Assembly (NCBI GenBank): GCA_003427395.1
Contig: BFEA01000004.1
Coordinates: forward strand, 2,504,210 to 2,537,553
Length of the DNA: 33,344 nucleotides
Direction of reading: 5' to 3'
DNA from: Chara braunii
Lineage: Eukaryota; Streptophyta; Charophyceae; Charales; Characeae
Part shown: positions 20,936 to 30,889 of the stretch, piece by piece
Numbering within the stretch: the stretch's first letter is position 1
Layout: each line of letters begins with the position of its first letter
Made by a program: the position numbers and the translations under genes
Notes under the pieces: model-generated
The model's database searches: none
What the model saw: only the letters and a program-made list of their open reading frames with translations
What the model was told of the DNA's origin: nothing

Positions 20936-21375
20936 CAACATACAGGCAGCAAAGTCATCCATGTCAAAATGTCTTGTGAAGAATCACGTTACCTTGATGA
21001 CCATCGCAGTGGAGATGGCCATAAGTACCACTAAACGCACTGTGCATTAGTGTTACCGGACGGACTGCAAGGTAGTGCCTGGCGGTAGACAGGGGGTGGA
21101 GCTGAGTGCAGTGTCATCGACCCATGCCTCCTCAGTGGGGCTATGCTTGATCCGATGATATCTCAAGGTTGTCGCCCTTGGGAAAAACGAGGGAAAGAAA
21201 AAAGAAGTGGCCAAAAAAAAGGTGGCCCCAACTATCCCGAAAGGCAGTGGGGACACCCAAAAATCCAAGAGAGGCCCTAAGACCACCCCTAGAACAGAGA
21301 GTGGGATCCACCCCCAAGTTCCATCTGTTTCACCTTTCCCCTGTATGAAATGAATGAAGTACAACAGTCTTTTGT

Positions 21376-21972
21376 TTGTCGTTGTAGCCCCTTGTACTTC
21401 AACCAGTATCTGAACTCGTCCAAGGAAAGCACGAAAGGAGCGATGTGGCCACCCATGCGAGGAGGCAGTAAAACGTGGTCGTACTTGGTACCCCCACACA
21501 TGTCGCCCCGCCACCGCCCCTCATCTCCTCACCCTCTACAATATTGGCCTCTCGAGCCTCCGTTACGTACTTGTCTGCCTCGCTTGGTAGTGCCTTTCCA
21601 CCATGCGCAGCTCCGCCACGTCGGTTCCGCCTTGGTCCGATGGAGTCCGGCAGGCGCACCCCACAACGTAGGTTTCCCACGGACGTCCTTGGCGCACCAC
21701 CGATAGAAGTTGTCTAGCGGGCGCTACGAACCGCCTCTCTCGGAGACATGCATTTTCTGCTCGAGCCGAGGGACGGGAAGGCGGAGGGGGCCGAGCGTGT
21801 GAAGGGAAAACGACACAATGACCTTTGGATGACCATTGCATGGTGCGACCGGCATGTCTCACACGAATATATCGGTCGACGACAGGGAATTGTGGGTTTG
21901 GTGTCCATCTCCCTGAAGTCGATCGGTAGCGAAGAGGGCGAGTGGCAGAAGCACGCCCAAGGAACAACGGGA
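21376..21972 (+). pseudogene. ORF-B, unit 2
   Basis: Collinear with the other ORF-B copies over all 597 bp without an indel, but with TAG in place of Trp at the fourth codon (21385-21387) and TAG at about 21715. The latter creates CTAG, which also stops the antisense frame. The terminal stop has mutated, so the frame runs on to 21987. The DLWMTIAWCDRHVSHEYIGR and GIVGLVSISLKSIG blocks are kept. Confidence 0.5.
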
Positions 21973-22576
21973 AGAGGTCGGGTGTGACGGGCTTGGGCGG
22001 GTAGCAGCCACGTATAGATTGGCGCTTTCGAGCCTTCGTCGAAGTGTTTGGTGGATTTGTTGAACTGATTGATCGATCTTTCAAATCCGACGCTCATGCA
22101 TGTTCATCCATATCGTTTTGATAAGCAAATGAGAGTTATTTGTTAACTGATCGTTTGGTAACACCGACCGTCTACTCGCTCTCGTTCGTGCCTATTTGAT
22201 AACTTGCGTGCGAGAGCAGAAACGAGGAAATGTGATCCGACTGGAGGAGATGGGACAACAGGCGGAGTGTCGTCCCACTTCGCGTCATGGCTGGGGCAAT
22301 TTGGTGAAGAAAGGAGGCACTGTAGCGGGGAACATGTGTTGTTAAGTGTGGTATGCCGCCTCCGTTTGGATCGCCCTTGGTATTGCCGAGACTATCGTCA
22401 CTTTGACTGTGAGGCGGTTCTCAACTTCATGATGGTGTGTTGAGATTGGACAGGAGAAGGGGGCAGTTGTGACGATCAAACCGCCTCTTTGGTGAATTTC
22501 AGAGGGCGGTCTTTCGCCATCAATGTTCTTGTGAGGGAAGGGAGGTAGTTCTCAAGCTCGAAACTCTGTGTGGGCC

Positions 22577-23858
22577 ATGGCCATGAGTAGCGCCATAACA
22601 AGGAAGTAAGAGTGAAACATGATTGTGTGGACAGTGCCGATACAACAGGGGTTGCGCCCTCGATGGGGGAAAGGGAAGGGGAAGGGGCATCCCTGGGGGA
22701 GATGGTTGCACAAAACGACTCGGAGGTCGCTGAGGCGGAGCGATACGCCGATGTAGATCGAGCAAGGGGAGAACCATAATCGTTGTCATCCCCAACTCAG
22801 AACCTACCGGGCACACAATCCCCGGAGAAAAAGGCTGTGTTGACAGGCAATCACTCCATTCCATCGGATGTCGTGTGTGAGTGCGTGTCTGCTTTTCCTT
22901 TTTTAATTTGCTTTTATGTTTTTTTTTTAAATACATGAAGAAAAAATAAAATAAAAAAATGTTGTTGTACACCTTTGAAATGTCTATAACCCTATATTTT
23001 TAGCTTGTTTTTCGTTTTTTTTTTTTTAGCTGCCGAAATGTTGTTTGAATTACAATTTTTGTATATTTTATGCAGCGTATATTTTTTCAGGGATTATTTA
23101 AAAAAGAAATCCTGGTATTAAATTAAAAAGATAATGTTTTGAACTTATCTATATCACGTTGGAGGTGGCTTTAGCTGAGAGCGGTGAAGGATTGAAGGGC
23201 CTACCATCAACGGAAGTGGTTGCAGTGATTGGCAAATCGTCTGTACCAGCGTGGAATCGCCAACCGCTCAACATCCAGCGGCAGCAGAGGAGGTTGACGA
23301 GGAAGTATCTATCAACGAAGAGGTGCGTGCGAACGAATCAGGGTTTGCCCAATAGGCTAATGGTGCGCAAGAGAGGCAAGAAGTAGGGGCAATCTCTCTG
23401 TCACGTCCTCCATGTGAGGTCGGGGAATCTCACCCGCCATAGCCAGATCCTGTGAACGGCGAGAGAGGAGATGACGCTCCCGTAACCACCATAGACGGGA
23501 GGACTATCGAAGAGCCGGGCAACGAGAATGTCGACGAAGTGCTCCAACCACCATCACCCGGAGGAGTGCGAACGGACGTTTCGTCTGTCCATATGGAGCC
23601 ACCGTCTGTGGACAGTGCTGTGTTCATGAGAGTAGTGGAGAGCGAGAAGAGGACCTACATGAGGGATCTTCCGTCAAAGAGCGATCACCATCTCTTCCTC
23701 CGCCTCCTCTTCTCTGTTCCACCTTGTGTCTAGGAGATGCAACTTTTGGTGATTGCCCCTCCTGCCAATCGCACGAGGGTGATAAGTCGGGCAACTCAAT
23801 GGATGCTGCCGACGGTTCTCTCGAGGACACAACTCGTGGTCAACATGTTCGATACTGA
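22577..23858 (+). pseudogene. ORF-A, unit 3, interrupted by a 281-bp insertion
   Basis: Same GCCATGG start as unit 2, a frameshift within the first 15 codons, and an AT-rich insertion (22873-23154) between the IPSD and LEVA blocks. Remnants include VRTDVSSVHMEPPSVDSAVF on the plus strand and SGDCPSCQ-type sequence near 23750. It cannot encode the protein. Confidence 0.5.
22873..23154. mobile_element. AT-rich insertion private to unit 3
   Basis: Absent from units 1, 2, 4 and 5, which read straight through TCGGAT(C/G)(C/T)CACGTTGG or a close form. It starts GTGTGTGAGTGCGTGTCTGC, is rich in T and A runs, and returns to the unit at CACGTTGGAGG (23155). No terminal inverted repeat, no clear target duplication beyond TC, and no terminal AG that would suit a GT-AG intron. 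It is compositionally like the AT-rich part of the window. Element type undetermined. Confidence 0.6.
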
Positions 23859-24299
23859 CAACAAAGAGGCACCAAAGCCATCCATGTCAACATGTATTGT
23901 GAAGAATCACGTTACCTTGATGGCAATTGCGGTGGAGATGGTCGTAAATACCACTTAATGTACGGTGCATTAGCGTTATCGGACGGACTGCAAGGCAATG
24001 CCTGGCCGCAGACTGGGTGGTGAGCTGACTGCAGCGCCCTCGACCCATGCGTCCTCCATTCAGGTTATGCTTGATCCGATGATATCTCAAGGGAGTCGTC
24101 CATGGGAAAAAAAATGGAAAAAAGAAAGAAGTGGCCAAAAACAGGGTGGCCCCGACTATCTCGAAAGACAGTGGAGACACCCAAAAATCCAAGAAAGGCG
24201 CCAAGACTTCGTCGAGAACAGAGAGTGGGATTCACCCCTAAGTTCCATCTGTTTCACCTTTCCCCTGCATGAAATGAACGAAGTACTGCAGTCTTATGT

Positions 24300-24896
24300 T
24301 TGCCGTTGTGGCCCCTTATACTTTTGTAAGTATCTAAACTCGCCCAAGGGAAGCACAAAAGGAGTGATGTGGCCACCCATGCGAGGAGGTCGTGGAAGGT
24401 GGTCGTACTTGGTACCCTCACACGTGCCTCCCCGCCACTGCCCCCAATCTCCTCACCCTCCGTCCTCTTGGCCTCTGGAGCCTCCGTTACATACCTGTCC
24501 ATCGCGCTTGGTAGTGCCTTTCCGCCATGCGCAGCTCCGCCACTTCGGTTCCGCCTTGGTCCGATGGAGCCCGACAGGCGCACCCCGTTGCGCGGGTTCC
24601 CCACGAACGTCCTCGGCGCACCGTCGGTAATGGTTGTCTGGAGGGCAGTGCGAACCGCCTCGCTGGGAGACTTCCATTTTCTGTTCGAGCGAGGGGAGGG
24701 GAAGGCGGAGGGGGTCGAGCCCGCAAAGGGCAACCTGTGGAATGACCTATGGATGACCACTACATAGTGCGACCGACATGTCTCACGCGAATATATCGGT
24801 GGACGACAGGGAATTGTGGGTTTGGTGTCCATCTCCTTGAAGTCGATCGGTAGGGAAGAGGGTGAGCAGCAAAAGCGCGCCCAAGGAACGACATGA
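24300..24896 (+). pseudogene. ORF-B, unit 3
   Basis: 597 bp collinear with the other copies. TAA occurs near the ninth codon and TAG at about 24768, where unit 1 has Trp (AWCDR). Between them the frame is open (24369-24767; SLGDFHFLFERGEGKAEGVE). The antisense frame 24254-25021 is open for 255 codons here. Confidence 0.5.
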
Positions 24897-25544
24897 AGAG
24901 GTCGGGCGTGACGAGCTTGGGCGGGTAGCAGCCACGTATAGATTGGCACTTTCGAGCCTTCGTCGAAGTGTTTGGTGGAATTGCTTAACTGATTGATCGA
25001 TCTTTCAAATCCGACGCTCACACTCGTTCATCCATAGCGTTTCGATAAGCAAAGTGTGAGTTATTTGTTGACTGATCGTTTGGTAACACCGACCGTCTAC
25101 TCGCTCTCATTTGTGCCTGTTTGATAACTTGCCTACGGGAGGAGAAGTCAGGAAATGAGGTCTGGTTGATGTAACTGACGGATACGGATTCGGTCTAATC
25201 CGATCCGATTGGAGGAGATTGGACAATAGGAGGAGTGTCGTCCCACTGCGCGCCATGGCTGGGGCGGTTTGGTGAAGAACGGAGGCACTGTAGCGGGGAG
25301 CAGGTGATGTTATGTGCGGTCTTCCGCCTTCGTTTGGATCGCTCTTCGTATTGCCGATAATAATGTCACTTTGATTGTGAGGCGGTCCACAACTTCATAA
25401 TGGCGTGTTGAGATTGGACAAGAGAGGGGGACAGTTGTGACGATCAAACCGCCCCTTTGGTGAATCTCGGCGGGCGGTCTTTCGCCATCAATGTTCTTGT
25501 GAGGGAAGGGAGGTAGTTCTCGAGCTCGAAACTTTGTGAGGGCC

Positions 25545-26546
25545 ATGGCCAAGAGTAGCGTCGTAACAGAGGAAGTAAGAGTGGAACATATCTTTGTCGA
25601 CGGTGCCGATACAACAGGGGTTGCGCCCTCGATGGGGAAAGGGAAGGGGAAGGGGTATCAGAAATTTCAGGCCTGAAAACCAGGTGCCCCGTTAACCTCT
25701 TGTGATGGTTGCAGAAAACGTCGTTGAGGCAGAGTGATGAAGCGATGTAGATCAAGCGCTGGGAGAACCGCAGTCGCTGTTATCCTTAACTCACCAGACA
25801 CACAATCCCCAGAGAAAGTGGCTACGCTGACAGGCGACGACGCCACTCCATCGAATGTCACATTGGAGGTGGCTTCAACTGAGAGCGGCGAAGGATTGAA
25901 GCCCCTACTATCGACGGAAGTGCTTTTAGTGATTGGCAAATCGTTTGTGGAGGTAATTATATCTGCCAGTGAGGGATTGCCAACCGCTCAACGTCCAGCG
26001 GGAGCAGAGGAGGCCGAGGAGGAAGTATTGATCGACAAAGAGATGCGTGCGAACGAATCAGGGCTTGGCCAGCCGGCTAATGGTGCGCAAGAGAGGCGAG
26101 AAGTAGGGGCAATATAAGTGTCACGTCCTGTATGTGAGGTCGGGGAATCTCACCCGCCATTGCCAGATCTTGTGAAGGGCGAGGGAGGTGATAACGCTCC
26201 CATGACCGCCAAAGATGTGGGGACTATCGAAGAGCAAGGCAACGAGAATGTCAACGAAGTGCTCCAACTACCATCACCCGGAGAAGTCCGAACGGACGTT
26301 CCGTCTGTCCATACGGAGCCACCGTCTGAGCGAGAAGAGGACGTACACGAGGGATCTCCCATCGAAGAACGACCACGATCACTTCCTCCGCCTCCTCTTC
26401 TTTGTTCCACCTTGTCTCTAGCAGATGCACCTTCTGGTGATTGTCGCTCCTGCCAATCGCACGAGGGTGATAAGTCGGGCAGCTCAATGGATGTTGTCGA
26501 CAGTTCGCTCGAGGACGCAACTCGTTGTCAACATGTTCGATACTGA
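25545..26546 (+). pseudogene. ORF-A, unit 4
   Basis: The start is kept (GCCATGGCC, ATG 25545), but the frame is lost at a private insertion near 25657-25700, where TATCCCC...GGTTGCAC of the other units is replaced. From 25734 it is open to TAA 26115-26117. That stop is one in-frame nonsense codon where other units have serine (GAI-S). It then continues in the same frame to TGA 26544-26546 (GTIEEQGNENVNEVLQLPSP; GDCRSCQSHEGDKSGSSMD). This is the best-preserved 3' part of ORF-A in the array. Confidence 0.5.
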
Positions 26547-26747
26547 CAACATAGAGGCAGCAAGACCATCCATGTCAACATGTCTTGTGAAGAATCACGT
26601 TACCTTGATGGCGATCGCGATGGAGATGGCCGTAAGTACCACTAAACGCATGGTGCATTAACATTACTGTACGGACTGCAAGGCAATGCCTGTCGACAGA
26701 CTGGGGGTCGAGCTGTGCAGCGCCGCCGACCCATGCCTCCTCCATTG

Positions 26748-26900
26748 GGGAAAAAGAGGGGAAAAAGAGGGGAAAAAGAGGGAAAAAAGAGGGAAAAAAA
26801 GGGAAAAAAAGGGGAAAAAGAAAGAAGTGGCCATGGGAAAAAGGAGGGGAAAAAAAAAGAAGTGGCCATGGGAAAAAGGAGGGAAAAAAGAAAGAAGCGA
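26748..26900. repeat. GGGAAAAAGAGG expansion in unit 4
   Basis: Where other units have one GGGAAAAAARATGG-like stretch, unit 4 has about ten GGRAAAAAGAG iterations and two copies of a longer word containing GAAGTGGCCATGGGAAAAAG. It adds roughly 75 bp to this part of the unit. Confidence 0.85.
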
Positions 26901-27065
26901 CCAAAAACTAGGTGGCCCCGACTATCCCGAAAGGCAGTGGGGACACCCAAAAATCCAAGAAAGGCGCCAAGACCTCCCCGAGAACAGAGAGTGGGATCCA
27001 CCCCCAAGTTCCATATGTTTCACCTTTCCCCTGTATGAAATGAATGAAGTACTTCAGTCTTTTGT

Positions 27066-27662
27066 TTTCCGTTGTGACCCCTTGTACTTCTGTCAGGATA
27101 TGAACTCGCCCAAGGAAAGCACGAAAGGAGCGATGTGGGCACCCATGCGAGGAGGCCACAGAAGGTGGTCGTACTTGGTACCCCCACACGTGCCGCCCTA
27201 CCATCGCCCCGCATCTCCTCACCCTCCGCCGTCTTGGCCTCTGGAGCCTCCGTTACATACCTATGTGCTGCACTTGGTAGTGCCTTTCCGCTGTGTGCAG
27301 CTCTGCCAGGTCGATTAAGCCTCGGTCCGACGGAGCCCGGCAGGCGCACCCCGTTGTGCTGGTTCCCCACGGACATCCTTGGTGCACCGCCGGTAATGGT
27401 TGTCCGACGGGCTCTGCGAACTGCCACGCTAGGAGACTTTCATTTTCTGTTCGAGCGGGGGGACGGGAAGGCGGAGGGTGCCGAGCACGCGAAGGGCAAC
27501 CGACAGAATGACCTTCGAACAACCATTGCATGGTGCGACCGGTGTGTCTCACACGAATATATCGGTCGATGGCAGGGAATTGTGGGTTTGGTGTCCATCT
27601 CCTTGAAGTCAATCAGTAGAGAAGAGGGTGAGCAACAGAAGCGCGCCCAAGGAACGACATGA
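27066..27662 (+). pseudogene. ORF-B, unit 4: open from 27135, one early nonsense codon
   Basis: Collinear 597 bp. TGA stands for Trp at the fourth codon (27075-27077), after which the frame is open from 27135 to TGA 27660-27662. Blocks: LGDFHFLFERGDGKAEGAEH, RTTIAWCDRCVSHEYIGRWQ, GIVGLVSISLKSISREEGEQ. A change that is silent here (TTC to TTT in DFHF) creates the only stop in the antisense frame of this unit. If ORF-B is an exon, the pyrimidine-rich TTGTACTTCTGTCAG just before 27099 could be its 3' splice site. Confidence 0.4.
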
Positions 27663-28278
27663 AGAGGTCGGGCATGACAAGCTTGGGCGGGTAGCAGCCA
27701 CGTATAGATTGGCGCTTTCGAGCCTTCGTCGAAGTGTTTGGTGGATTTGCTGAAATGATTGATCAGTCTTTCAAATCCGATGGTCGCACGCGTTCATCCA
27801 TAGCGTTTCGATAAGCAAAGTGCGAGTTATTTGTCGACTGATCGTTTGGTAACGCCGACCTACTCGCTCTCGTCCGTGCTTGTTTGATAACTTGCATGCG
27901 GGAGCAGAAGCAAGGAAATGAGGTTTGGTTGATGTAACTGACGGAAACGAATTCGATCTAATCAGATCCGATTGAAGGAGATGGGACAACAAGCGGAGTG
28001 TCGTCCCACTTCGGGCCATGGTTGGGGCGGCTTGGTGAAGAAACGAGGCACTGTAGCGGGGAACAGGAACTGTTAAGTGCGGTCTCCCGCCCCCGTTTGG
28101 ATCGCCCTTGGTATTGCTGACAGTAACTTCAGGATGGTGTGTTGAGATTGGACTGGAGAGTGGGACAGTTGTGACGATCAAACCGCCCCTTTGGTGAATC
28201 TCAGCGGGCGGTCTTTCGCCATCAATGTTCTTGTGAGGGAAGGGAGGCAGTTCTCATGCTTGAAACTTTAAGCGGGCC

Positions 28279-29360
28279 ATGGCCACAAATAGCGCCGTAA
28301 CAGAGGAAGTAAGAGTGGAACATCGTTGTGTCGACGATGCAGATATAGCAGGGGCTGCGCCCTCGATGGGGGAAAGGGAAAGGGAAGGGGTATCCCCGGG
28401 AAAGCTGGTTGCACAAAAGGAGGTCGTTGAGGCGGAGCGATGCGCCGATGTAGATCGATCGTGGGGAGAACCACAGTCGCTGTCATCCCCAACTCGAAAC
28501 ACAACGGATGTACAATTCCTGGAGAAAGTGGCTGCGCTGACAGGTGGCGACGCCATTCCATCAGATACCACGTTGGAGGTGGCTTCAACTGAGAGTGGCG
28601 AAGGATTGAAGCCCCTATCATCGACGGAAGTGGTTGCAGTGATTGGCAAATCATTTGTGGAGGTAATTATATATACCAGTGTGGAATCGCCAACCGCTCA
28701 ACATCCAGCGACAGCAGAGGAGGCTGATGAGGAAGTATCGATTGACGAAGAGGTGCGTGCGAACGAATCAAGGCTTGGACAGGCTGCTAATGGTGTGCAA
28801 GAGAGTGAGAAGTAGGGGCAATCTCTCCGTCACGTCCTGCATGTGAGGTCGGGGAATCTCACCCGCCATTGTTAGATCCTATGAACGGCGAGGGAGGCGA
28901 TGACGCTCCTATGACCGCCATAGACGTGGGGACTATCGAAGAGCAGGACAACGAGTGCTCCAACTACCATAACCTGGAGGAGTGCGAATAGACGTTTCGT
29001 TTGTCCATACGGAGTCACCGTCCGTGGAGGAGTAGTGGAGAGCGAGAAGAGGATGTACACGAGGGATCTCCCGTCGAAGAGCAACCACCATTTCTTCCTC
29101 CGCCTCCTGTTCTCTGTTCCACCTTGTCTCTAGCAGATGCAACTTCTGGTGATTGCCCCTCCTGCCAATCGCACGAGGGTGATAAGTCGGGCAGCTCAAT
29201 GGATGTTGTCCGCGGTGCTCTCGAGGACGCAACTGACGGTCGATCTAAGGAAAACAAAGAGGTTTGCGGGCAAGATATTGACCGAGGTTTACTCGCCGAG
29301 TTGGGTGTTGTTATAAAAGCAGTCCACCCGCGAAAAGAAGCGAAACATCCGGCAGCCTAA
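28279..29360 (+). pseudogene. ORF-A, unit 5, running out of the array
   Basis: From ATG 28279 (GGGCCATGGCC) the frame is open for 178 codons to 28815 (SGEGLKPLSSTEVVAVIGKS; ADEEVSIDEEVRANESRLGQ), the longest intact N-terminal part in the array. One base missing in GAGAGTGAGAAG then breaks it. A 13-bp deletion near 28955 and other changes follow. The last part is open again at 29001-29360 and continues past the end of unit similarity (about 29240) as ENKEVCGQDIDRGLLAELGV before TAA. The right-hand extension is absent from the other units. Confidence 0.5.
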
Positions 29361-29726
29361 GTTGGTAAGGCATGCAAGTGGCATTCAGGAGGTCTTGGGT
29401 TCAATCCTCATTTGCCAAACGTACCTGCCTAGGGCAAGCTTGGCCCTCGCCACCTAGAGATATGTCGTGGGTCCCCCGAGTGGCATTGAGTGGTGACTGC
29501 TGATGCTCATAGGGGGAGGGGACCAGAGGGGAGGTATAGTGACTAGCCCATCGAAGAAGCTCGGTCCTGATGCTATCGGCTGACCCTTGGCTGGTATCGC
29601 CCAACTGCTGTAGCAGGTATTGCACCTGCTAGTGGGTACAACTCCCTCATGTTCCCTCGTTGGAGGCTTGAGCATGAATGTGGCTGCTACGAGGTTCCTC
29701 GTAATACTATAATGACAATAAAAAAG
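29350..29726 (+). mobile_element. tRNA-derived SINE (SINE 3)
   Basis: Box A-like AGCCTAAGTTGGTAAGG at 29354-29370 and box B GGGTTCAATCC at 29397-29407, about 30 bp apart, head a ~375-bp element. It ends in TAATACTATAATGACAATAA and a short A run. The tRNA arms no longer pair. It sits about 110 bp beyond the end of the tandem array. Body sequence differs from SINE 1 and SINE 2. Confidence 0.75.
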
Positions 29727-30130
29727 AACTGAAGGGCCGTGCTGTCCAGATTCAACAGGTAATTGAATTTCATTTTTGTTTTTATTTTATTACATATCAA
29801 CTTTGCATTTCATTAGAGAAAAAAAGAAGGAGCCCGGGAATCCCGCCACAAATAACTCAGAAACTGGTAACCTATGGGACCATTACCCAGTTTATGGTGC
29901 AGGCATTGGGAATTATAGTCCAGTAGCAGAATTGGTCACATCTTGACCGCTGCCCTGACATTTCCCAACCCTAGGAATTAAAAAAAATTGCCTTCACGGC
30001 CCACACAACCACACAATACTAAAAGACAAAACAAGGCCTAAATGGACTCCACCTGCCTAAAAAAGGAAAATGACAAACCGCAACACAAAATTAGGCTAGA
30101 AAACTCAAATAAAGGTTTGGCCCAGATTTA
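29727..30130. other. No gene recognised
   Basis: A-rich intergenic sequence without a frame, RNA gene or repeat that I can identify. Confidence 0.4.
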
Positions 30131-30133
30131 AAC

Positions 30134-30478
30134 CTACAATAACCTTGATAGGCAAACATCCTGAACAGCTCTCACTACTTCTCTACAGATCCCAACTACC
30201 TCGTTGATAAAAAAAGCAACACTCTCTCCGAAAACCCAGTTTTTCTGCCTGTCTACAACGACCTTCTTAATCAGTCCTAGAGCAACCGAGTGTGGCAGGT
30301 TGCGAACAAATATCAAATTCCAGGGTGCCTTCAAGTGGGCTATCTACCTCTGGAGCAGCCATTGCCTGGAAATTAACCGATTGTTCTCCTCCCACACGAT
30401 GGATTTCCGTTGTCGAGCGCATCGGCCCTCGCCTTTCCTCGCGAAAGAGGCGGGAGCCCTCTCGGTTATGTCACGCAT
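30134..30478 (-). pseudogene. Unrecognised minus-strand frame with one internal stop
   Basis: On the minus strand a frame from ATG 30478 (MRDITERAPASFARKGEGRC...ISRQWLLQR) meets a single TAG and continues in the same frame as IAHLKAPWNLIFVRNLPHSV, ALGLIKKVVVDRQKNWVFGE and so on to TAG at 30134. Amino-acid use is ordinary and not repetitive, unlike most frames in this window. I recognise no family. It could be a decayed gene, an exon pair or chance. Confidence 0.25.
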
Positions 30479-30514
30479 GAGTTAAAACAAAAAGCAAACC
30501 ATAGACACAATTCG

Positions 30515-30870
30515 GGGACGATGCATAATTAATCCCGCGGACCGCTGAGACGGTCGTGGTCGCATCGTCCCTTCGCCGCTCTAGCCGGGTGCGCCAACTA
30601 TACATCTCGCGGTCCCCTACGACAGGACAGGTTCCCGCGGGGTATAAGCTTGCTTCCCTTAGGGGTGTATCCCTACTGAGTTACTGACCCACGTGCGAAA
30701 GCTTTTACATGTAGTTGCAGAGGTGGGTCAGCCGAGGGCATTTGCTCGCTCCCTGTAGTATAGGTACGTGTGATTGAAACGCCTATTGAACTCGAACGTC
30801 GTTCGTTCCTTAGGGCGTTGATCTCCTAAGTACGAAGCGTACGCCGGTCGACTAGGACAGTCTCAACCAA
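30515..30870. other. Cluster of strong inverted repeats
   Basis: GGGACGATGC (30515-30524) pairs perfectly with GCATCGTCCC (30562-30571), and nested inside is GACCG-CTGAGA-CGGTC. Further on are TAGGG-GTGTAT-CCCTA near 30660-30675, CTGACCCAC (30684-30692) with GTGGGTCAG (30723-30731), and GTACG-AAG-CGTAC near 30831-30843. The density is greater than elsewhere in the window. I recognise no tRNA, snRNA, rRNA, group II domain V or hammerhead core. Confidence 0.45.
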
Positions 30871-30889
30871 GTGTGAAACCCCCAATATC

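Larger units (their letters stand above)
17367..29240 (+). repeat. Tandem array of a ~2.5-3.0 kb unit, four complete units and one partial
   Basis: The same ordered set of landmarks returns in direct orientation. The CCCCTTTGGTGAATCTC edge lies at 17367, 19837, 22484, 25452 and 28186 (with substitutions). GGAGGTGGCTTCAACTGAGA lies at about 17608, 20225, 23161, 25866 and 28576. TCAATGGATGYTGTCGAC lies at about 18182, 20871, 23795, 26484 and 29196. GAATGAAGTAC lies at 18661, 21352, 24276 and 27042. Complete unit lengths are 2470, 2647, 2968 and 2734 bp. From units 2-5 the unit edge also holds an inverted repeat (ACCGCCC...GGGCGGT, 25448-25478 in unit 4; imperfect in units 2 and 3). Identity between units looks high but is broken by many indels. 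The unit is not rDNA or a known transposon as far as I can see. Confidence 0.95.

Noticed and set aside
28724-28760. CTGATGAG, the hammerhead ribozyme core start
   Set aside because: The other units read CTGACGAG or similar, no GAAAC/GTC partner follows, and the sequence lies inside ORF-A.
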